A program made the position numbers and the translations under genes. The notes beneath the pieces were generated by a model that ran no database searches, had not been told where the DNA came from, and saw nothing but the letters and a program-made list of their open reading frames with translations. A stretch of 64,000 nt of DNA, taken from positions 61,977,561 to 62,041,560 of the forward strand of contig NC_088775.1 in NCBI RefSeq assembly GCF_954871325.1, written 5' to 3'. The DNA is from Gordionus sp. m RMFG-2023. Taxonomy: Eukaryota > Nematomorpha > Gordioida > Chordodea > Parachordodidae. This document shows positions 42,301 through 54,300 of the stretch, piece by piece (position 1 is the stretch's first letter; the number at the start of each line of letters is the position of its first letter).

Positions 42301-45300
42301 TTTTAAAATTTTGCCGGCCCGAACCCGAAATTTATTTTTAAAAAATTTATCAGCCCGGTAAGGCCCGAATTTATTTAAATATAGAAATTAATTTTTATAA
42401 TTACTTAAAATAAAAGACATATGTTATACAGCGTTTAGTTTCAATAAATTAAATCAAAAATTTTTATTTTACATAAAATATTCAATATAAAATTGATAAA
42501 TTTAGATATATTTAATAAAATTTCCAAGGTCCGACCCAACCCGGCCCGAAATTTTTTTAAAAATATTAGGCCCGGCCCAGCCCGAACCCGATTATTATAA
42601 ATAAATTAAGCCCGACGGACTCAGGCCGGGCCTAACTTTGCAGATCTCTAGTGAATATCATTTACATTCATTCATACATCATATTTTATTTCCACAAACA
42701 ATTCATATTATTTTTATGGATTTGCACGTTTTAAACCACCCTATATACAATTATGAAATAACAACTCTCTCTACTAATCATAACTGGGGGTACTTTGGAA
42801 ATCTTATTTTGAAGAATGAAAATAAGAAAAGCACAATAATGACTGATTATATTTATTGTGAACCTTGCTTAAAATTGGCAAAAAAAGATGAGGAAGATTC
42901 GAATAAACATAATTCATTTTCACAGTATTTTATTTTAGACTTATATTTATATATATTTTATATTTTAGTTATGAAATAAAATGTTTTAATAAAAATATAA
43001 GTACAAGTAATCTATCTCGGCAATTAATTATCACAAACTATCAGAAAAAATGAATAATTATAAATCCATTCAAAGTCTAAAAATGTTTTTAAAGCCAACA
43101 TCAAGATGCAGCAACATTATAAAAGATAAAAAATGGCTCTTATGTTAGTAATATTGTTTATTATTATTCATTTAAAACTTTTAACTGGTTTGTTAAATTA
43201 TTATTAAGCTTTATTTTGAAAGTTCAAAACAACTAAATTTTTAGTTTATTTATTGCCAGCTCTATTTTGAGATCTTTTTAATATATAATTTATTAAATTA
43301 ATTATGAAAACTTTATTTTGAAAGTTACTACTAAATCAAATTCATAATTTGTTTCATTCCAACTTTAATTATTATGTTTTTTAAATGTCTTTTTAATGTG
43401 TAAACTTAATATATAATTTATTAAATTATTTAGTAAAACTTTATTTTGAAAGTTAAAACTAAATCAAATTTATAATATATATCATTCCAGCTCTAATTAT
43501 TTTGTGTTCTTTAAATATCTTTTTAATGTTTAAAATAAATATGAAATATAATAGTGCAAAATTATGTTTTGATGTGCTGCTTAGATTTAATGCCATTTGA
43601 TTCTATAAACAATAAAGGAATGACAGATTTTCTAAAGGTTTAAAATTTATATAAAATGATTATTAAAAATCGCCTAAAAAATAGAAATATAAGATAATTG
43701 ATTCCTCGTCAGAATTGCCAAATAGGACAACCATTAGTCGGGGTGCACTAGACGATGTTTATTTATCTATAAAGGCCCATGTTTTAAATCTGATTGATTC
43801 TGGAGCAAAATTTTGTTCAAACACTTTTGATTTATGGACCGATCATTTCAAGCGTCGAAATTTCACATTTAGTCTTCATCATTTAGATGAAAATTTTGAT
43901 TTAAAATATTTTACCCTAGCAACTAGAAAGTGACTCAAAAGCATACTGGGGAAATAATATTATCTGAGATTGATAGTATTGAAGAGAAGTTCCATTTTAA
44001 AGCCAAAATAATACAAATGGTAACTGATGCTGGGGCCAATGTCTAAAGAAGCGTCAGATTAGGGGATTATGAGCATCATTTATGCTTAGGACTTCATAAT
44101 TTGATTTTAGTTGATGGCATAAAAAAGTTAATAAAAATTGATATTCTCATTAAAAAAAATTAGAGAAATTATTTCAGCTCTTATATATCGAGTAGCTGAT
44201 ATGAAATGTGAAATTGAGGCTGAACATCGTAAATGTCTGCAGTCAATTTATGAGACAGGTAATATATTGGATATTGTTGATTCTGATCCATACCTTGATG
44301 ACCATTTTGATATGTCTGATGAATCGGATAATAGAAATGGCATTGCACCAACCAATCTGATTAATGCAAAAACTTTAAAATTAAATTGCCCTACCCACTG
44401 GCATAGCATATTAATTATGCTAGAAAGTGTTCGCAGTGTAAACAAAATTCCTATAAATAATGTTCTAAATAAAATAGGAAAACAATCTTTAAAACTCTTT
44501 AATAATGAATGGGATATGATTGATGAGCTTTATTATTAAATCCATTCCGAGAGTCGGTGGAATTTCTTTCCACCTAAAAAGGATCGACAATAAACTTAGG
44601 GTTATTATTTCGCAGTGAAATAGAAACTCATATACAAATCAATAGATCTGATTGCTCAGATATTATATGCTTTAAAAGAAAATATGAAAAAAAAAGCTTG
44701 ATCATAGGTTTCCCATAACTGAACTTCAAGTTATTTTATATTTTTATTAAAAAAATTATATTTTGGATCCAAACCGAAACGAATATCGGTTCAGATTCAG
44801 GTTCGGATAAAAATAACGGTTCAAGGTTCAGGTTCGGTTCGCAAAAAATAAAAATATAGGTTCGGAACACTTTTGTATTCAAACCTACATTAAGATTATA
44901 TATAAGGAAAATTTTTTTTTTATTTCATAATTAAAATAAAAACCTTCATTTTTATTAATTGCACATTATAAAATAATATTTAATTTATAAATATAACAAA
45001 TAAATATATCAATGATTAATTTTAATATTAATAATTACTTAAATTTTTTTTATTAGGCTGCACAATTAATATATTTTCAAAATTATAAGGAGATAATATA
45101 AATTTAATTGTTGAAAAACATCCTTCCACACTAACTTGGGTAGCTGGCATTGCCAGTATGATATCAGATTATGTGTCATTTATAATACTATATGTAAATA
45201 ATTTATATATTAGATATAATTTTTTTCTAGGCATTATAATTTATAAGCTTAAAATATTTAAAAAATATTGTAAAATGGCAATATACTAAAGTTTATAAAA

Positions 45301-48300
45301 ATGATGACTGACGTTTATCAATCAAATGTGAATAATTTTTAAAACAATATGAATATAATTAAGATTTTTGCAATATACTACTAGTAATAACTTACACATT
45401 ATTTTATAAGCATAAAATTATGAGACTCGAACCGGTTCAGAAGCAATTTAGCGGTTCGGTTCAGGTTCGGCTAGAAATTTTTTAGAGGTTTAGGTTCGGT
45501 TTAGGTTCGATAAAAAATACCGGTTTTTACCGGTTCGGTTCAGGTTCGGTTTGGATCCTTTAAATATTAGATATTAGCAACTACTTGATCCCAGATTTCA
45601 AAATCTTAAAGTTGTTTCAGAATATTTAAATTCGAATTCTACGACATCATTGGAATTTTTAATTCGATATTTAAAACTTTTAGAGCATGATAGAAATGCA
45701 CAGAGTGAAAATCAAGTTGAGGATAATGGTCAAACATCAAGCTCTTATATAGCTAAATTAGCTCGTAAACATTCCCTTCCAAGTAACGATTATAACAATA
45801 TTAGTAATCTAGAGCAAGAATGCCATATTTTGCTCAGCCAAAATAATATCCCAGAAGAGGATGCATTAATCTTTTGGAAGAAAAAGCGACTGGAACTTCA
45901 TATGCTTGCTAATTTAGCTAGGAAGGTTCTTTGTATACCTGCATAGCGAAAGAATTTTTCCATTGCTGGATTAATACTCAATGCTAAAAGGACTTCTTTA
46001 TGTCTCACAAATCTTGATAAAATACTGTTTATTCATGACAATTATAATTTTGCTAAATCTGAATTCTGACTTATTATATTTCATACTTTATATTTTGCTC
46101 GCATTCCAAATTTATTTTATACAATAGAAATCAATAGAATATTTCTTATATATGTAGTTGATGTGACTCTGATCTGAGTAAAAATGCAATTCCTTAGTCT
46201 ATTTCTGAGAATGAGAAAATAAAATTTAAACTCGAGAGACAGCAAATAATTTAAGATCAATTAAACCATTTTAACAATTTGTTAGAAAAGATCGCCCAAA
46301 TAAATTATAAAAAATGTAATACATTAATTTATAAATTAAATTCATTAAAAAATAAATTGATTTATAAATTAAATTCATTAAAAAATAAATTGATTTATAA
46401 ATTAAATTCATTAAAAAAAATTTTAAAATAAATATTGCGCCGCCGCCGACCAATAGCCCAAATTGACCTCCCTTCGCTACCCTGCTTAAAGTAATGATAT
46501 TCAACCTGTTTTTGATGCACTCCCCAACCTCTAGAATTCTCTACCAATAATTCTCCAATTCCAGACTGGATAAATAATCTTTTATATAACACACTACCCT
46601 CAACGATATCTAGGATTCCTCGGGGAGTCAAAGCACTTGAAGCCAGTAAACTTAATACCACTATTCAATCACTCAATAATAATATCATAAATGTTGACAA
46701 CTGTAGAAAACTTTTTAACTTCTGTTTTACTCACTTGAAGGCTCCGTCGACAAAGTTAAACTTAACAAAACAAATTAAGTCTCAGTTAATCAACCCAATC
46801 CCCAACAGCAATGCCTCTTGTTCTTCAATACCTAGCTTTAATCATAAAATCCCAGATTTAAAGGCTAAACTTATCAATCGTAAAATTAATGCCAGTAATA
46901 TTAAAGCGGCTCTAAATTTAGCAGTGTCCGAAGACACCATATCCCCTGACAATTTGGACACTATACTCTTACTACAATCTATACATCCCCAAGATTTTAG
47001 TGAACTACCACCACCATCTCTAACCATTCCTACTCCTCCTCTAACCGCCATAGAAGTTACTAAGGCAATAATCTCCTTCAGAAAAGACTCCTCAGGAGGA
47101 CTTGACGGTTTTAGAGCTATATATCTTCAAGACCCACCAACACTGAACTTATACACAACATAACAACGCTGCTTAATCATATTTTAAACAACAACATACC
47201 TTCTTCAGTACAACCTCTTATTCACGGTGCACGCTTAATAGCCTTAAACAAAAAAGATGGCGACATCCGCCCAATCGCCGTTGGCTCTATTTTCCGTCAA
47301 TTTATATCCAAAATTATTTGTACTTGAAATAAAAAACAAGCTCACCGAGCGATTGATTCTCCATCGGCTTGGCTTTAACATACCTTCCGGTTGTGAAGCG
47401 GCCTCTCATGCCACGCGTATCCAACTTACTCTATAAAAAACTGCATACTAAAAGTGGATTTTAAAAACGCCTTTAACTCTCTTAAACGGGAACATTTTCT
47501 CCCCATTTTCCAGAATATTTTCATTACCTTTTTGCCTCTTATAACAAATCATCCTACCTTAAATTCAACAACACAATAATTGAATCAAGGCAAGGCAATC
47601 AACAGGGTGATCCCCTTTTGGACCCGCTCTTTTTTGCTTAGATATCCAGTCGATCATTGAAATGATAAATCGTGAGACAAATTTGACCCTCAATGTTTGG
47701 TATTTGGATGATGGAACTCTTGCTGGTCCACATAATGAACTCCTAAAAATAGCCCCCATAATAAATAATCTAACCAATATTACAGGGTTGTCTCTTAATA
47801 ACAAGAAATGCGAATTTTATTCACCAGATTAAATCTTTACCGCTCCTCATAACTTCACATCCGTTAATCTATCCGGGTTCAAACATCTTGGATCCCCAAT
47901 AGGAGGCAATAAAGCAATCGAATATTTCAAAACAAAATTTCTCCGTAATTTCCACCTTTTACATAAAATCCTTAAAGTTATTCCTTCCCATCAAGCTTCA
48001 AAAACTTTTTATTTATTCCCAAAATCCAACATGCCTTCCGCTCTGCCTCACTTTTCTTTTCCCGGAAATTCTAACCCAACTAAAATCATCAATCAATGAC
48101 TTTTTAGAAGGCATCTTCAATATAAAATTCAGCCCTAATTCTTGGATGCAGGCCTCCTTGCCTTCGAAATTTGGGGGGCTCGGGCTATCACCTGCGCCAC
48201 TCAGCCTTGCTGCCATTTTAGCCTCAGAATCAAGCTGCCGCTTAATTATTCTATCACTTAACAATAACTTCACAGACCCCCACCTCACGCCCTAACAATC

Positions 48301-51300
48301 TGGAAAGAGAATTTCCGTGATCCAATCCCTACATCACGAAAGCAACAGGACTGGAATCTTCCCTTAATACGCCACTCCGTTGAATATCTAATATCGAGTG
48401 CTGCGTCTAAGGGATCCCAATCAATTCTTTCACATTTACTATCACTTATTTAGTTGATGAATCCTTAACTGTTGATCATCTCTCTCTCCCACAACAACTG
48501 CAAGTTCTACAACTTTTACATTCCTTATCAGGTTATGAATGGTTAGAAAATTTGCCCAGCTCAAACTTAGGACTCCTCCTAACAAACGAAGAATTACGCA
48601 TTGCAATAGGTCTCCGTTTCGGTTGTAAAATACTGGCCAACTCTGCATGCACTTTATGTTCCCACCCCGTTGATTGTTTCGGAAATCAACCTCTTCATTG
48701 TCGATCCTCTAAAGGTAGTAACTCTCAGCACAGTGCAGTTAACGGCACCATCCTCCGCGCCCTACGCTCAGCTCAAATCCCCGCAACCCTCGAACCCTGT
48801 GGCCTCTCAACTAAAAATAGTATCCGGCCAGATGGGCTAACCTTAATACCTTGGAGTAATGGAACTCCTTTAGCATGGGATTACACTTGAATCGACCGTT
48901 TCGCTCCCTCGTTTAGTAACAACTCATTCGTGAGAGAAGAAAACTCTAAAATTAACAAATACATTTCCCTAACCAATTGCAATCTCATACCAATTGTTTT
49001 CGACAAACCGGTTTTTTCGGCAATCATGCCCTAACTTTCTTCAAATCCCTTGGTAAAAAATTCACGCCATCACTGGTGACCCACGGGAAGGCTTCTATCT
49101 TCGTCAGCGTGTATCTTTTGATATATGCAGATCTAATTGTATCGCCATCCTGGGCTCCCTTTATTGATCTTCTCCCTCCCAACATATAATTTATTATACT
49201 AAATAAAAGAATTATTTTAAATATGGTTTCTGAATTATGGAAATATTTTAAAAAAGACAAAGATAATTTTGCAAAATGAGTTATCTGCGGAATTCTAATT
49301 TCACGGGGAGGAATACTGAAAATTATTTTTAAAAATCTAATATATTATAATTTTATAATTAAATATTACAATTTTATAATTCATACCAAATAAAATGGAT
49401 ATATTATTATATTTATTTTATCTATTATAATATAATTTTTTTTAAATTATTGTTGAAATAAAAAAATTAAATTAAATGCATAATTCTTTTGCATAAAAAA
49501 TATTGATTTCTTAATTACATTTGGTTCAAAGAGGGGTGGTGAAAAATCAATATAAATATCGGTATCGGATCGGTTTTGAACCAATATCGGAAAATATCGG
49601 ATCGGATGGGTGAAAAATATGCACAGTCCTAAATTAATAAAAAGGGGTAATAAAAGAAAGTAAAATCGAAATAAAATAATGTAAAATTGTATAAAAACGA
49701 AATAAAAGAAAGTAAAATGAAAAAAATAAAAATTAAATAGAAATAGAAATAAAAATAAATAAATGTTTAAAAAAAAGTGTATTTTAAATAAAAGAATGTA
49801 AAATCAAAATATTTGCTGTTTTCTAACATAAAATCTTATTATGATATTACGAAATACGTAAGAAACGTTTTTTTAATATTCAATTCGAATATCATATAAA
49901 AAAGTCATTATATCGTTCTTACTAATTCTCAATCAAAACGCGCATTTATTGAAAAAAATAATTTTTACATTAAAGTCATCATTTATTCATTAAAAATCAG
50001 CATAAAAAAATTTCGAAATGCATTTATTTGCTTAAAATAATTTTTAATGATACAAAAATATATTATAAAATAGAAATAATCTCCTTTTTTTAATATAAAA
50101 TATCAATAAACTTATTTTTGAATAAAAAGATAGTTGTGATTTTTTTATAGAAAAGAATACTCAAGCATTTTTTATCGGATCGGGCCGATATTTCACCCAT
50201 TTTAAAATATCGGTTCTCTCGGCCATTACTATAAAATTTTCCGATCCGATCCGATATAAAATGGCGTCTTTAACAAAAATAATGTTATAAAATTTTTAAA
50301 AAAAGTTATATCTAAAATCATTTATTTTTATAAATAAAATCGAAATCCATTTTTATTGTATATTTTTTTAATAAAATTAATAAACATTCTGCAATATTAT
50401 TATTTTTTTGAGCATTCTGTTTATAAAAGTGTGCGATAATTTCTTCAGAATCTGTTTTTAGTGAAGCTGGTGATATTGACAGTTACCATCGCTGCAGGCT
50501 GACCTCTGATAAATTGGAAATTTTGGTATTTCTAAAAAAAAATCTTCAATTTATAAATGTTAAATATTATTTTAAATATTTATTTCAAATTTCATAATAT
50601 ATTTGTTTATTACTTATTATGTATATAGATTAATATTATATAAAAGTGATTTAACAATAAAAATATTTTATATACTTTTAGAATTGCATTTGAATTGAAT
50701 ATAAAATATAACTAATCATTATAATAGATTTAAATGACATAAGTTATGGTATAGTTAAATAATAGATGTTATACTGATAAAAAGTATATTTAAAATTAAA
50801 ACCATTGGTATCTTTTCAGAATACAAAATTAGATATGATATCGGATCGGTATTCGGCCGATATCAATTTAATATAGGGAATATCGGATCGGATCGGCCTC
50901 TGAAAAGTGGTATAGGTACACCCCTAAATATTCTTATCTTTTATGTATGAGGATAACTTATATTTGGACAGTAATATAGAAAATATGTTTTTAATGAAGG
51001 AGGTTAAGAATGGTATTATATAACTAATTTTCTTTTCTAAAATGATCGTCATAGTGTCATCTTGAAAACACTAAAAGGATATTTGTTCATTAATATAAAA
51101 ATAATATTATTTAAAAAATGCAAATCGCATGTGCATAAATTAATTGGAACTTAAAAAGAACATATTTTATTGAAGAATAAGGAAAATTAACTATTAAATT
51201 GATTGTTGATAAACGGCTAGATTTGAGCCGATTTTTAAAAACGACTAACTCAATATTTTAGCCAGAAAAATATTCCTAAGCCTCGAGATTTTGCTAATAG

Positions 51301-54300
51301 GTGTTCAAACCATTGTGCCATCTATAAGAAAAATATTCAGATTTGCGTAATATTTTTTTGGATAAAATATTGAGTTAGCCGTTTTAAAAAAATCGGTTCA
51401 AAACGAGCTGCTTAGCAACACTAACCATTCCATAACATGGCAACAAGTTAATCGCGCTTTAAAAATATAGTAATTTCAGCAGAGATTTTGCTAAAAATCC
51501 GGAGGAAAAACTTATAAAATTGAAATTTCGTAATATATTTTAGCGGAAATTGAGAATGACTGTTATATAACACTAAAATAATTTTAAAAAAAATAAGATT
51601 ACATTTTTCTGCTGACCTTGGGTTATCAATAATATGCCGACAAATAAAAAACACTTATTCATTCAAGTGTTACCAACGTTTCTGAGAGAGGAATATCAAT
51701 GAAGTAATTCAAAAAAGGAGAACCCTGTTTAGCAGGTTGTCAGAATGTATAACAATAAATCGCTATTTTTGAAAAAAAGGGCGTGTTACCAACGTTTCTG
51801 AGAGAGGAATATCAATGAAGTAATTCAAAAAAGGAGAATATTCCTGTTTAGCAGGTTGTCAGAATGGATAACAATAAATCGCTATTTTTGAAAAAAAGGG
51901 CGCTTAATCAATGGGATCTATATATGGATGAGCTCACGTTACTGAACGAACAATTAAATCAGTAAAATGCAATTAAATTACAAGAATATTTGAACGAATT
52001 ATATTTTGATACAAAATAATATAACAAATTGTACTATAGTTATGGATGTTGTTCCATTTCATCTAGTGTTGTAACCAGAGTTGTTAAAAGATACTTTTTA
52101 AATGGATCTAGATACAGATACAGATACATAGTCTCAAAAGTTATCTAGATACAGATACAGCGTCTAAAAAGTTATCAAGATACAGATACAATTTTTAAAT
52201 GTATCTGTATGCTCTTATAGGTTTGCATAAACCTAAATTAATATTATATTGTGAAAATTCATGAAATGAGCTAAAAATTTATTGACGCGATATAACATTT
52301 ATCAGAATATAACCAAAATTATAATTTTAATATAATATATGAAAATATATGATTAATAATTATTAGATTTCAGTAATAAAATATTTTCAAAATTTTGATC
52401 ATTTAGGCATCCTCGTTTATCTGTGAAGACATTTTTAGCAACACTAAATAGTCTTTCCACAGGGGCGCTTGAAGGAATTGTAGTGTTATATTTAATAAAT
52501 AACAATTTTATATCAGTTCTTTAAAAATGCTAAAATCTCTACATTTATTTTTGAAAAAGTTATTTAAAATTTGTTGATTATCAAAATTTAAATCATTATT
52601 AGAAATTATATCTGCTGTAGGGTACTGAAAAAAATCTGAAATTAAATTATTTGTTTTTTTTGGCAGGTTATTTGCTTGCAGTCAGTTGATGATTTTGATA
52701 ATTCACCAGCTAATCTTTGTATCAATTGTTTTCTTTTATAATGGCTGCATGCCATCTATAATAAAAGCAATAATTAAATCATCTAAAGTGCCTTGAGTTA
52801 AAGTCAAAGGTCTTTTAGCAAAAATATTATTGGAGGATGAGCCTTGCCAATATTTTCTTTAGTATTTTATTTTCATTCCCCTTTTTTATTTTTGTTAACA
52901 AGGTTGGATATTTTCTCTTAAAATTTTAATTAGAATTTTAAATATATAATATCTATACCCTTATGTGCTTCACGATATTGCACGTTGAAGTCATACTGAC
53001 GGATATTTTTGTATTTTTAGGTAGACACGGCAAACCTTTTACCATCAGAGAATTAATTGTTTTCTTTGTTTTGAGATATTATTTTAAAATATGCTCAATT
53101 TGGCCATGGTAAAGCAATAGAACTTGTTGCTTCCTCTTCTTCATCGATATAGATCTAAATAAATATATAAACTTAAAAATTTAGTTATAAAATAAAATTT
53201 ACCATTTCCATATTGTAATATTAAAATTTGTATGGTTTATTGATAAACTCGGACATAATATTTAAATTAATGAATATTTATATATATTTTTTATATATAA
53301 GTTTTAATATTTTATGTATATATAATTCTTTATTATAGTATTAATAAATATTAATATATAATATATATATATTTATTTATTTCATAAGCTCATATGAAAT
53401 AAAATAAATTTTACAGTCAAATATTTTTATTTACAATAAAAAAAGGGGTATATAAAATGTATCTTAAAAAGTATCTAAAAACAGATACAGATACCTCTAA
53501 AAAAATATCTAGATACAGATACCTTTCTAAAAAATCTATCTTGATACAGATACAGATACTACATTTTTATATCTAGATACAGTATCTAGATACTTTAACA
53601 ACTCTGGTTGTAACAGCTTGTTTGAGCCAATTTTTAAAAATGACTAATAGTGCGCACAAATTGAAAGTTGCAACGCAGCGTTTTAAAATGCAAATAATGC
53701 ATTTAAATGCATTCGTTCAAATTTTTTCATTTTAAATTATTTTTTAAAAGACAAACTTGCTTGCGTTTTTCAAAACTTTTTAAATTTTGAAGTGATAAAA
53801 TTCTTATAAATTGTAAGAATAATTATTTTTAAATAATATAATAATATTTTTAGGACATGGAACGATGAAATTAACAAAAGGTTTGCAGAAATGCTGAACC
53901 ATAAAAAAAAGTTTCAATGCTATGAAACATTTATCAGTTATTGGTTCCAGGTATAAATATATAAAAATATTATAATTAGCTTGGCATTGGAATTCCCTGG
54001 TTTTGATAACAGTCCTCTTTATCTCAAAAGATTGAGAAACTTCAAGGATCAGCTGAATAAGGAGAAAATAGGAAAACCTACTTAATTAAATATTCATGTT
54101 ATTTATTATTGATAAGTTGATAATAACTACCTGGAAAATAAAGAATAGGGCTGTGCCAATCCTCAAATTCTGATGATCCACAATTTATATTGATTTTATT
54201 TACCATCTATATTTGAATAAATCCCACAAAATATTATTCATAAAAAATATAAGTGTATTTTGTTTTCTTTATTCTCAAAAAGTTAATTTCCTCATTTAAA

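Noticed and set aside
40898-49631. One 8.7-kb hAT spanning both TATCGG-type ends
   Set aside because: Flanking 8-bp sequences do not match and the BED finger points the wrong way for the right end.
51863-51964. 33-codon plus-strand frame (MDNNKSLFLKKRALNQ...)
   Set aside because: Too short, no homology recognised, begins inside the tandem duplication.
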